This document shows positions 8,251-15,663 of a stretch of 22,079 nucleotides of DNA, piece after piece (position 1 is the first letter of the stretch; the number at the start of each line of letters is the position of its first letter). Both the position numbers and the translations under genes were made by a program. Below the pieces are notes generated by a model that did not search any database, was not told where the DNA came from, and was given only the letters and a program-made list of their open reading frames with translations. The stretch covers positions 1-22,079 of the forward strand of contig DDTZ01000140.1 of NCBI GenBank assembly GCA_002344565.1, in the 5' to 3' direction. This DNA is from Bdellovibrionaceae bacterium UBA2351 (GTDB taxonomy: Bacteria > Bdellovibrionota > Bdellovibrionia > Bdellovibrionales > Bdellovibrionaceae).

Positions 8251-9485
8251 ATCCTAACTTAATCTTTATCAATCTTTTAATAGATAGTCTTTGGAGCGAC
8301 GGAAATTTTCTAGAAAAGATTTTCGATGTTAAAAGTCCAAATGTTAGTAATTTGGCCCGCATTAATGAATATCTGGGGCAGTATTTTGCAAACGATGGAG
8401 ATTATGTAATTTGCCCAGAAAAACCGCTTCAGAAGATTCGTGATTTTCAAGAATCCTATTTGAATTTTAGTTCGGTTAACTGGGTCTATGTTCACTCTGC
8501 TTTAAACCAGGTGCAGAATTTTTCGACTGAAGTCGCTAAGCAAATTCATGACAAAACTTTGGGAGGAGCCGTACTAGCTGGTAATAGTCCTTTGGAAAAC
8601 CTATTACTACAGACGCTGAACATTTCAACATCGGGATATGGCTGCGATTCTAATTTAGTAAAAAAATTGAATCAAAAAGACTATCTTTTGGAAATATCTC
8701 GAAAACTAAAAATTCAAGTGCCTGAATCTGAGGTCATTGGCGTCGATAAAATTTCAAATTCAAATCATTTATATAAAAGTCTAATTTCCTCAGGTGGCAG
8801 TGGTGTATACAGTTATCAGGATATGGAGCGCATCAAGATGTGGGCGCAGCGTAAAGGCTTGTCCTCGGACTGGGATAGGTCGATGTGGCTAAAACAAGAA
8901 ATGTTGAATCGTGCCCAGGATTTTAATTGTTTCGGTTCGACAGAGTCCGATCGATTTCAAACTGTGAAAATAAAATATGACAGAAACAGGCTTTCGTATC
9001 AGCACGATTTCGATTTTGAAATCGATTCTAAAATCGCTGACGAGTTAAAGCAGTCGTTTATGAAAGTGAAGAATCATCTAGTCGAACAAGGATACAGTGG
9101 TCCATTTGGATTTGATTCGGTAGTTACTACTGACAAGCGAATATTCAGTGTCTTAGATTTAAATGTGCGATTAAATAAGAGCCATGTTTTAAGGCAGGTC
9201 ATGCAGAGATTTAAAGTTAGGAAACTATATACCTCCTTTTATCGACTACGATTCATTAATAGTGAATGGACTTCCTTTGAAGTTTTCTGGAGGTTTTTGC
9301 AAGAGAGTACCAATATAAATGGGGATAGAGATTCTTTCCTATTTCCGATCGATGCTTCCTTTTGGAATGAAGGCAAATCTGAATGTTTAATAGCACTTTC
9401 TACCGACAATAAAGTCCTAAAGGAGCGTATTGATCAATGGGTTTTTAGGTTCTTGACTAATCATGGAGGCCAACCCAATGATTAA
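8247..9485 (+). CDS. ATP-grasp ligase, candidate ACP-amino acid ligase (BtrJ-like)
   Basis: A 412-residue protein with ATP-grasp landmarks: a lysine (K177) ahead of a glycine-rich flexible loop SSGGSG (181-186), a hinge WLKQE (214-218) expected to contact adenine, the core strand GPFGFD (285-290), and the metal site DLNVRLN (304-310) with the D-x-N-x-R pattern. ATP-grasp enzymes activate a carboxylate as acyl phosphate and join it to an amine or thiol. Located between a GNAT and a PLP decarboxylase that leads directly into an ACP gene, it matches BtrJ of butirosin biosynthesis, which loads glutamate onto the BtrI carrier before BtrK decarboxylates it. That function is inference from context; a peptide or amide ligase acting on the released amine is the alternative. 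It overlaps the upstream gene by 4 nt and the downstream gene by 8 nt. Confidence 0.75.
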   Translation: MNPNLIFINLLIDSLWSDGNFLEKIFDVKSPNVSNLARINEYLGQYFANDGDYVICPEKPLQKIRDFQESYLNFSSVNWVYVHSALNQVQNFSTEVAKQIHDKTLGGAVLAGNSPLENLLLQTLNISTSGYGCDSNLVKKLNQKDYLLEISRKLKIQVPESEVIGVDKISNSNHLYKSLISSGGSGVYSYQDMERIKMWAQRKGLSSDWDRSMWLKQEMLNRAQDFNCFGSTESDRFQTVKIKYDRNRLSYQHDFDFEIDSKIADELKQSFMKVKNHLVEQGYSGPFGFDSVVTTDKRIFSVLDLNVRLNKSHVLRQVMQRFKVRKLYTSFYRLRFINSEWTSFEVFWRFLQESTNINGDRDSFLFPIDASFWNEGKSECLIALSTDNKVLKERIDQWVFRFLTNHGGQPND

Positions 9486-10620
9486 AAATATTCCTTTTAA
9501 AAATTTAATTTCAAATCAACGACCTTTTTTTTTGTATGATGAAAAGAAACTAATTTCTAACATCGCACATGTTAGAAAAGTTATGAAAAATATGTTGAAT
9601 ATCGATGTGTCGTTGGCATTTTCTTTGAAGACTCAGCCTAATTACAAAATTATTCAGACAATTAATCAGCACAATGTGTCTTTAGATGTGTCATCGCTTA
9701 ATGAACTTAACTATGCACTTGCATTAGGTTTTGACCCCGAGCGAATTTTCGTGGGCGGGGTTGGTGTAACAGAAAGTGCGATCGCACTTTCTTTGGAGAC
9801 AAATGTTGGTGGGCTTCATTTAAATAGTATAGATGGTTTTGAATGCGCGTTTCGAATCAAAAAAAAGGTGACCTCTAATACGTCATTAAGCGTGCGATTT
9901 CATCCGAACTATTTAAAGGGTACAAAACTTGGAGAAACCAAAGAAGCCTTACTTGCTAGATTCGCGCGCTCGAAAATATTAGATGGCTTACATGTATATG
10001 TTGGCCGAGAATCATTTGAGCAAAATACAGTTCAACAGCTGTTTTCAGATATCGAAGAAATGGTGGCTGAAAATCTATTCAGCGATAGTTGGACATTGTA
10101 TTTTGGCCCCGGTTTGCCTGATTTAGACCAGTCAAAGTTGGAAATTTTCAAAATTAACCATCGTATTAAGGATATTAAGATAGAAGTGGGCCGATCTATA
10201 GCCTCCTCTTGCGGTTGTTATGGCGCACCCATTCTATCAGTTAAAAATTTCTCTGCAGAAAAAAAGACTGTGATTATCGACGGAGGCCTGCAACATTTTG
10301 GCAGTCCCTGGGTAAACTTGCGGCACGGTCCGATTCAAATGAATGCAGTATTTTGCAATGCCAAAGGTAAACAAAAAAAAGTGTCAAACGCATCAGCGGC
10401 TATATATGGTAGTTTGTGCTTGTGGCATGATTGCCTTCATCCTAATTTTTCTGTTCCCGAAGACATTCAGCGCGGCGATTGGATACTCGTTCCTCATATG
10501 GGTGCATATGGACTTACGGCTGGTGTACCACTCTTTATTGGCGAGACTTTACCACTCGAGTTCTATTACGATGGAAAGAGATATATAGATGTAACTCACC
10601 ATAATTTTGGGACAATATGA
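9478..10620 (+). CDS. PLP-dependent decarboxylase, BtrK-like (candidate aminoacyl-ACP decarboxylase)
   Basis: A 380-residue fold-III PLP enzyme paralogous to the one at 6066. Visible residues, counted from the ATG at 9478: PLP lysine K51 (AFSLKTQPN), GLHVYVGRE (170-178), YFGPGLP in place of the usual GGG loop, EVGR (236-239), DGGLQH (268-273), catalytic Cys314 and Asp318 (GSLCLWHD), and GAYG (342-345). An ATG at 9463 is also in frame, but GGAGG at 9465-9469 lies 8 nt before the ATG at 9478, which makes 9478 the better start. The gene overlaps the ATP-grasp gene by 8 nt and the ACP gene by 4 nt. It keeps the full catalytic set, so it is the likely active decarboxylase. Tight linkage to the ACP favours a carrier-bound substrate over free DAP, ornithine or arginine; LysA is unlikely given the motif differences. 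Confidence 0.87.
   Translation: MIKNIPFKNLISNQRPFFLYDEKKLISNIAHVRKVMKNMLNIDVSLAFSLKTQPNYKIIQTINQHNVSLDVSSLNELNYALALGFDPERIFVGGVGVTESAIALSLETNVGGLHLNSIDGFECAFRIKKKVTSNTSLSVRFHPNYLKGTKLGETKEALLARFARSKILDGLHVYVGRESFEQNTVQQLFSDIEEMVAENLFSDSWTLYFGPGLPDLDQSKLEIFKINHRIKDIKIEVGRSIASSCGCYGAPILSVKNFSAEKKTVIIDGGLQHFGSPWVNLRHGPIQMNAVFCNAKGKQKKVSNASAAIYGSLCLWHDCLHPNFSVPEDIQRGDWILVPHMGAYGLTAGVPLFIGETLPLEFYYDGKRYIDVTHHNFGTI
9771..9792. repeat. Perfect 22-bp palindrome inside the decarboxylase gene
   Basis: The half-site AGAAAGTGCGA is followed without spacer by its exact reverse complement, centred between 9781 and 9782 and containing the octamer GCGATCGC. It encodes part of TESAIALSLE, so codon constraint does not obviously require the symmetry. 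It could be chance, a protein-binding site or a cruciform/hairpin. Confidence 0.8.
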
Positions 10621-10865
10621 ATTACGCGACTACTGATTTGAAACAAATTTTAAAAGATCTAAACACGTTTTACGATGTGGACTCGGTTGGGGACGATGTA
10701 GATTTATTTGCAAAAGGTCTATTAGATTCCTTGATTCTGATTCAGTTTGTGATGGCTATAGAAAATCACTACAAAATTCAAATTAGAAACCAAGATATAA
10801 ATTACGAAAGTTTCAAAACATTTTCAAAAATTAAAACTATGTTAAAATCGAACTACGCTAGCTAA
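10617..10865 (+). CDS. Acyl/peptidyl carrier protein (DltC-like)
   Basis: An 82-residue carrier protein with the phosphopantetheine attachment motif GLLDSL (34-39), Ser38 being the modified residue. The preceding DDVDLFAKG and following hydrophobic helix IQFVMAIENHY are as in DltC and NRPS/PKS stand-alone carriers. It is the last gene of the 6066-10865 operon and overlaps the decarboxylase stop as ATGA, implying coupled synthesis with the enzyme most likely to act on it. Probable partners in the window are the adenylation enzyme (2765-4165) or ATP-grasp ligase for loading, both PLP enzymes and the GNAT for processing, and the phosphopantetheinyl transferase (18923-19558) for activation. It is not the fatty-acid AcpP, which is strongly acidic and has a DSLD motif. 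Its 3' end overlaps the convergent MBOAT-like gene by 24 nt. Confidence 0.92.
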   Translation: MNYATTDLKQILKDLNTFYDVDSVGDDVDLFAKGLLDSLILIQFVMAIENHYKIQIRNQDINYESFKTFSKIKTMLKSNYAS

Positions 10866-12140
10866 ATACAATACAGCAGGAAATATCATTGCTGAACCCA
10901 GATGGGTTAGAGCAATCAAAAGCCATTGAAAAATCGAATAGTGATGAAGTGGCTTAGTGAGTTTTGCAAATACCCAAAAGACAAAAATCCAAGTTGACCA
11001 CGCGGCAACCCATAGCCCCCACTGGATGGCTTCTGCCATCCCAAATGATCCAAACAACATATTGCCGAATTGGAATCTAAGTAATGTTTTAACCAAAATT
11101 TCATGGAAAAAGAAAACATGAAATATAACAGCAATAACAACCAATATTGAGGCAAGTGGCATGCTACGAGTACGTTTCCATATCGGTAGATATATTTTGT
11201 TAAATAGGAAATCAGCTACGAAAGTAGAGCCGCGTTGCCATACCTCGATAGGACTTTTTGCTAAAAGCAAAAAGTAGGTGGCGGGTAAAGTCTTGAATCC
11301 ATATATCCACAATAATGAGGAGGCCATTTTCATGGCACCAATTACGGTAGCGATAAATAGAAAGTAGTATATCAGAGGATTTTGCGTTTCAAAAACCGAG
11401 GGCTGCTGGAGTACTAAAATTAATGATAGAAAAATTATTTGAGCCCAAAAAATACCCAAGATTCCTTTGGTAAACTGCAATTCATAACCTTCATTTTTGA
11501 GGGATTGCGAATTTTCGGGTAAAGGAAGGGGGGAGACTAGTTGTAGGGGATTAAAGTGCATCTGATTCGAAAATGATTTTTGATTAAATATTGCTCCGAT
11601 ATAATAGAGCAATAGAAAATCTAGATGGAGGTTAGAAAAATAGATTAGTAATTTACCATTTGCTGAATCAATCGCATTGTTTGTTAACAGCGAAACTAGG
11701 GCTAAAAATAAAACTAAAACTAAAAATGCTCTTAGCCAGCGATTCCAAAAAGATCTATTTACTATGAACGAGCACATCACTAAGTAAACGATAGGTAGAA
11801 AACCATTTGAGGAAAGTGAATTGATTTTGTAGGCAGGAAAAAGCCAGGATGTTGAAACTACGATAAATAAAAAAGGAACAGATCCACGAAGCTGCCTAAT
11901 GACTAAGGGTAAAAAGCTTAAGAAAATCAGAACATAGACGGCCCAAAGTCGATCTTGAACTAAATTAAACCGCGACCATTGTGGAAATGAATTTTTCGTC
12001 CAAAGGTCAAATGTGAAATAGGCCATTGCCACGGCTAGAAAAAAAAGAACTGGTGTAGCCCAGTTCTTTTTTGTTAAGGACTCTGCAAACGTATCTTCAA
12101 ATTGAGTCCAACGAATTTCAAAATTTTTTGGTGCGATCAT
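10842..12140 (-). CDS. Polytopic membrane protein with MBOAT (DltB-like) signature
   Basis: A 432-residue protein with about ten hydrophobic segments. Residues 296-320 read SPIEVWQRG...FLFNKIYLPI, which matches the MBOAT signature around E-F-W-R-R-W-H...F-R-D-Y-x-Y-x-P-L. About 20 residues on, a hydrophobic helix carries H341 and H346 (FHVFFFHE), where the catalytic His of MBOAT proteins is expected. Members such as DltB and PatA/AlgI pass acyl groups from a cytosolic carrier to an acceptor outside the membrane. The family is diverged here, so the call is moderate. The start lies 2 nt after the stop of the ELWxxDGT lipoprotein gene, so the two are probably one transcript; a terminator-like hairpin sits within codons 23-34. 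Convergence with the ACP gene suggests it may use that ACP as donor. The alternative is a membrane protein of unknown function. Confidence 0.6.
   Translation of the reverse strand: MIAPKNFEIRWTQFEDTFAESLTKKNWATPVLFFLAVAMAYFTFDLWTKNSFPQWSRFNLVQDRLWAVYVLIFLSFLPLVIRQLRGSVPFLFIVVSTSWLFPAYKINSLSSNGFLPIVYLVMCSFIVNRSFWNRWLRAFLVLVLFLALVSLLTNNAIDSANGKLLIYFSNLHLDFLLLYYIGAIFNQKSFSNQMHFNPLQLVSPLPLPENSQSLKNEGYELQFTKGILGIFWAQIIFLSLILVLQQPSVFETQNPLIYYFLFIATVIGAMKMASSLLWIYGFKTLPATYFLLLAKSPIEVWQRGSTFVADFLFNKIYLPIWKRTRSMPLASILVVIAVIFHVFFFHEILVKTLLRFQFGNMLFGSFGMAEAIQWGLWVAAWSTWIFVFWVFAKLTKPLHHYSIFQWLLIALTHLGSAMIFPAVLYLASVVRF
12041..12072 (-). terminator. Intragenic intrinsic-terminator-like hairpin near the start of the MBOAT-like gene
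   Basis: Perfect 13-bp inverted repeat (left arm aaaaaagaactgg, right arm ccagttctttttt) with a 6-base loop. In the minus-strand transcript the 7-bp GAACUGG/CCAGUUC core is followed by eight U (down to 12039), a textbook rho-independent terminator shape. The plus-strand transcript would also get six U. It encodes KKNWATPVLFF within the first membrane segment, about 70 nt into the gene. It may set partial termination between the lipoprotein and the membrane protein. Confidence 0.6.
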
Positions 12141-12142
12141 AG

Positions 12143-15052
12143 TTATTCAGAGTATACCCATACTTCGCGTCCAGATAAAACTTTATATGCAGTAAAATAT
12201 AACTTTCCGCCCAAAACTTTGGCTGCGGTTGGATTAGATCCACCACTGCCAGGATTAATATCGGCTACCATTTCAGTTCCGAGTAGGGTTCCGTCGGTTC
12301 TCCACAGTTCGTTGCCGTGGACTCCGTCATTGGCGACGAAATACAGTTTGCCATTATAGGCAGTGAGCGCGGTAAAGCTTGAATTCGCCGAACCAGAATT
12401 GATATCTTTTACCATACTTGTGCCCGCAACTGTGCCATCCGTTTTCCACAATTCAACCCCCGCAGTAGCGTGATAGCGAGTGAAATACATGTTACCATTG
12501 AATGTGGTTCCTGCCGTGTAGGATGTGGATACTGTGTTTGTCGCATCATCAATGATAGACGTGCCGGCCGAAGTTCCATCGGTTGTCCATAACTGTCGAA
12601 TGAATGGCGAAGAGGAATTGTTTCCGTATTGGAAGAGGGTGTTATTTCCAATATGCCCAATAAATAGAATTTGGTGATTAGTTCCCGTAGACGGAATGTT
12701 TTTAACAAGTACCGTACCTGCTTGTGTGCCATCTGATTTCCACAGATTCACCGAAGTACCCGCGCTATTATTAGTAATATAATAAAGGAGTCCCGATGTA
12801 GGATTCATGACGGGCGCGAACCCTGACACGATATCCGTTGTATACGTAGTGTTTAGATGAGTGGCCACCGCCGTTGTTCTGTTATAAAAATAGATCCTCA
12901 TTTTATTCGTAGAGCTGTCTAAATAATTGAAAAACGCACCGGTCGGTGTCGGTATTGGCGCATTTGTGCTGGAGTTCACAGTGGTAAGCCCACCAATTGC
13001 TGTGGTTCCGGCCGATGTCCCGTTAGAAATCCAGAAATTTTTAAGCATAAATGAATAGAAAATGACTAAATTTGATCCCGGTAAAGCGGTAAGACTTTGA
13101 ACGATACTACCTGTAGCGCCCGGATTAATGTCTTTTACCATTCCTGTTCCGGCCGATGTTCCATCTGTAGCATAGAGTTCGCTGCCGTAATTTACAGAAT
13201 CGTGAGCAGCAACAAAGAACATTTTGCCAGTGTCCGTTTTAACAAAAGCCACCGGCCCACTACTAGTTGAAGTTCCATTGAGGTCTTTTAATAAAGTGGT
13301 TCCTGCCGTTGTGCCGTCTGAAATATGCATTTCGTTACCGTTGGCTTCTGTACTGGCAGAGAAAAATAACGACCCGTTATAAACAGTAAGGTTGTTGATA
13401 TCGGAACACGAAGAGAGCGGGTAAATGTCTGTAATTTTAGTAGTTCCGGTTGATGTTCCATTAGTTACCCATAAAGGCATACCAACACTTGAATCCTGGG
13501 CATCAAAATAGACGAGACCATTAAATTCAATCATACTTTTAGTTTCACTATTTAGACTTTCCACCATCGCATGAGGAATGCCTGTTGTGTTATAGTTTGA
13601 AGTATCTGAAATAAATACCGAAGCAAACCCCGATAGACTGTTGTACGCCGTAAAAAATAGTTGAGTGGCATCTAACGCAATCAAGTTTTTCGGCCCAGAC
13701 GAGCCAGTTCCTGGAACTAAATCTTTATAGATAACAGTGCCCGCGGGTGTACCATCGGTTATCCAAATTTCTTCACCAGTTGTTGGGGCCTTGGCGGTGA
13801 ATATCAATTTAGAACCCATAACCGTAAAGTTACCAGGTCCGCTGCTTGTTGTACCAGGGTTGATGTCTTTGAGTAAAACCGTTCCAGCCGTGGTGCCATC
13901 GGTAACCCAAAGTTCTTGGCCTTCGGTGTCGCTTGTTGCCGTGAAGAATATTTTACTACCGATTTGAGCGACCGAAGACGGAGAGCCACTGTTTGCATTT
14001 CCATTAGTTGCGCCAGGATAGAAATCTTTTATTAAGATAGCGTCACCACTGACGCCTTGAGAGGAATAAAGTTCGCAGTCATAATCGTTGATACAGCCCC
14101 GATATAAAAGTTTTGTTCCAATCATACCTAAAATCGTACTAGTAGAAACAGATTGAGTAATCTTATTGGTGCCGGCGCTCGTACCATCAGTTAAGTAATA
14201 GCCTTTCGGTGTTCCGGATGAATCAAAACTAATAGTCACTAAAGCTTTGCCGTTTACTACCTGCCGATGTAGTGCTGTCGCGTACGAACTACTAAATCCA
14301 GAGTAAAAGTCCCCAACCAAACCAGTCGTTGCGTTGGTCAGTCCGGTTGAAAACAATTCATACCCTGTATCCCAATCGAAGTAAGAGTATAATATGCGAC
14401 CATTGAACATAAATTCTAAGTCCATCGAATCGGTAATGTCATTGCCTGAGGCATCTTTGTTTACCAGCAGAGTCGTTCCGGCAGGTGTGCCATCCGTTTT
14501 ATAGAGCGCTGACGTGTAAGTTGGTGGCCCATATAAAGAAAAATAGACATCACTTCCATCAGCTAAAAGGGATACCGATGAGTGACCTGAGCTTCCTGGA
14601 TTGGCCTCTTTTAGCATGTAAGTGCCGGCATTTGTTCCATCTGAAACATAGAGCTCGCGTCCGTCCACCAGTGTAGTACTAACGTAGTAAATTTTATCTG
14701 CGTGCGCCAAATGAATTAAAGGAGAACTTCCGGTAGCGCCAGGTTCGAAGCCTGCGGTAAGCATATGGGTGCCTTGTTCCGTACCATCAGTAACCCAAAG
14801 CTCCAGACCCTCTGAAGAAGTAGTTGCTTTAAAGAACATGTATGGGCTTGACGGCGGATGGTAAAAACCGCCAGGAGTGGATGAGCCAGAACCAGGTTCG
14901 ATATCTTTTACTAATCGAGTGCCGTTAGCTGTTCCGTCGGTCACCCACAACTCAGCGCCATTAGTAGCATCGCTGCCGACGTAGAATACTTTTCCATTAA
15001 ACGCCAATTTCTCTGCGGTAGCGGGATAGGGATTGAACTCTTTTAGTAACTT
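12143..15052 (-). repeat. About 20 tandem ELWxxDGT protein repeats
   Basis: Coding repeat region (residues about 168-1136), mean period about 48 residues. Around thirteen units keep the xDGT part exactly (ELWVTDGT, EIWITDGT, LWKSDGT, ELWRTDGT and others). The rest are degenerate (ELFSTGLT, ELYSSQGV, VFISDTS, LWVTNGT, IYFYNRT). The units are diverged at DNA level, so recent slippage expansion is not evident. Confidence 0.88.
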
Positions 15053-15553
15053 CGGAGTCGGTGTTGTAGGGCCACCAGGAATTAAACCGCCATCATTGTC
15101 ATTTAAAGTAATACTTAATGTTCCAGGATCTGCTTGCAGACTTGGATCTGGAGAAGAAATTGAAAACGTCCATACTTCTTGATCTTGTAAAAGGGAATCA
15201 TCAATCGTGTTGAGTACAATACTTTTAGATGTTGATCCGGCGGGAATAATGATCTGATTAGGAATTGGATTAAAGCGAACGTAGCTAGATGAAGTTGTAG
15301 TTAAGTTCAGATTAATAACAGTATCTGTAGTTTGAATTGGATTTACAGCAACGTTAATAATAGCGACTGAACCTTCAGTTAACGTAATACTTGTAATATC
15401 CACAAATATTTTTTGTAAATTAACAGTTGGACTGGAGCTTTGATCACCTTTACCGAGTTCGGATTCAAGATTTTTTAACGACGCATTGAACGTGCAAGAT
15501 GAAAGCAATATGAAAAACAACAGCAGTGCTATATTTGATTTTAGTGTCTTCAT
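12143..15553 (-). CDS. Giant ELWxxDGT-repeat lipoprotein with N-terminal Calx-beta domain
   Basis: A 1136-residue lipoprotein: basic start, hydrophobic segment, lipobox LLSSC (Cys20), a Calx-beta-type domain at about 50-153 (VDITSITLTEGS...TIDDSLLQDQE...LNDND), a proline/threonine linker, then about 20 tandem copies of the ELWxxDGT repeat to the C-terminus. Such repeats are expected to form beta-propeller-like or extended beta structures on the surface. Repeat proteins of this type are common in myxobacteria and bdellovibrios, with no assigned enzymatic role. GAGG 4 nt before the ATG supports the start. The last unit ends at GREVWVYSE without the DGT part. The stop is 2 nt before the MBOAT-like gene, so the lipoprotein could be an acceptor or partner of that membrane enzyme; this is inference from gene order. 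Confidence 0.9.
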   Translation of the reverse strand: MKTLKSNIALLLFFILLSSCTFNASLKNLESELGKGDQSSSPTVNLQKIFVDITSITLTEGSVAIINVAVNPIQTTDTVINLNLTTTSSSYVRFNPIPNQIIIPAGSTSKSIVLNTIDDSLLQDQEVWTFSISSPDPSLQADPGTLSITLNDNDGGLIPGGPTTPTPKLLKEFNPYPATAEKLAFNGKVFYVGSDATNGAELWVTDGTANGTRLVKDIEPGSGSSTPGGFYHPPSSPYMFFKATTSSEGLELWVTDGTEQGTHMLTAGFEPGATGSSPLIHLAHADKIYYVSTTLVDGRELYVSDGTNAGTYMLKEANPGSSGHSSVSLLADGSDVYFSLYGPPTYTSALYKTDGTPAGTTLLVNKDASGNDITDSMDLEFMFNGRILYSYFDWDTGYELFSTGLTNATTGLVGDFYSGFSSSYATALHRQVVNGKALVTISFDSSGTPKGYYLTDGTSAGTNKITQSVSTSTILGMIGTKLLYRGCINDYDCELYSSQGVSGDAILIKDFYPGATNGNANSGSPSSVAQIGSKIFFTATSDTEGQELWVTDGTTAGTVLLKDINPGTTSSGPGNFTVMGSKLIFTAKAPTTGEEIWITDGTPAGTVIYKDLVPGTGSSGPKNLIALDATQLFFTAYNSLSGFASVFISDTSNYNTTGIPHAMVESLNSETKSMIEFNGLVYFDAQDSSVGMPLWVTNGTSTGTTKITDIYPLSSCSDINNLTVYNGSLFFSASTEANGNEMHISDGTTAGTTLLKDLNGTSTSSGPVAFVKTDTGKMFFVAAHDSVNYGSELYATDGTSAGTGMVKDINPGATGSIVQSLTALPGSNLVIFYSFMLKNFWISNGTSAGTTAIGGLTTVNSSTNAPIPTPTGAFFNYLDSSTNKMRIYFYNRTTAVATHLNTTYTTDIVSGFAPVMNPTSGLLYYITNNSAGTSVNLWKSDGTQAGTVLVKNIPSTGTNHQILFIGHIGNNTLFQYGNNSSSPFIRQLWTTDGTSAGTSIIDDATNTVSTSYTAGTTFNGNMYFTRYHATAGVELWKTDGTVAGTSMVKDINSGSANSSFTALTAYNGKLYFVANDGVHGNELWRTDGTLLGTEMVADINPGSGGSNPTAAKVLGGKLYFTAYKVLSGREVWVYSE

Positions 15554-15568
15554 ATGACCTCGTTGTTA

Positions 15569-15584
15569 ACTTTTCGTCAAAAGT
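15569..15584. promoter_or_regulatory. Small inverted repeat in the leader of the ELWxxDGT lipoprotein gene
   Basis: Six-bp arms (ACTTTT and AAAAGT) around a 4-base loop, 16-31 nt upstream of the start codon and just upstream of the GAGG ribosome site. It could be an operator half-pair or a weak mRNA hairpin; nothing else supports a function. I could not place a convincing -35/-10 pair in the 110-nt gap to the ThiL-like gene. Confidence 0.2.
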
Positions 15585-15663
15585 ACGTGTAACTTGAGTT
15601 TCAAAGTGATAAAAAGTTATACGAATTTCTAATGAATCTGGGTGTATCAGAACGAAGCGACTA

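Noticed and set aside
9463..10620. Start of the second decarboxylase at the ATG at 9463
   Set aside because: The strong GGAGG at 9465-9469 lies inside that extension, at ideal distance from the ATG at 9478, and no conserved residue precedes the later start.
6066..10620. Lysine or polyamine biosynthesis genes (LysA, SpeA, NspC)
   Set aside because: The proteins are shorter than LysA/SpeA, lack the HIGS-type His, share GGLQH motifs, and are embedded with an ACP and an ATP-grasp ligase.
12143..15052. Periodic DNA signal resembling a tandem-repeat or CRISPR-like array
   Set aside because: It is explained by about 20 diverged ELWxxDGT protein repeats in one open frame; the units are about 145 nt, not identical, and have no short fixed repeats with unique spacers.
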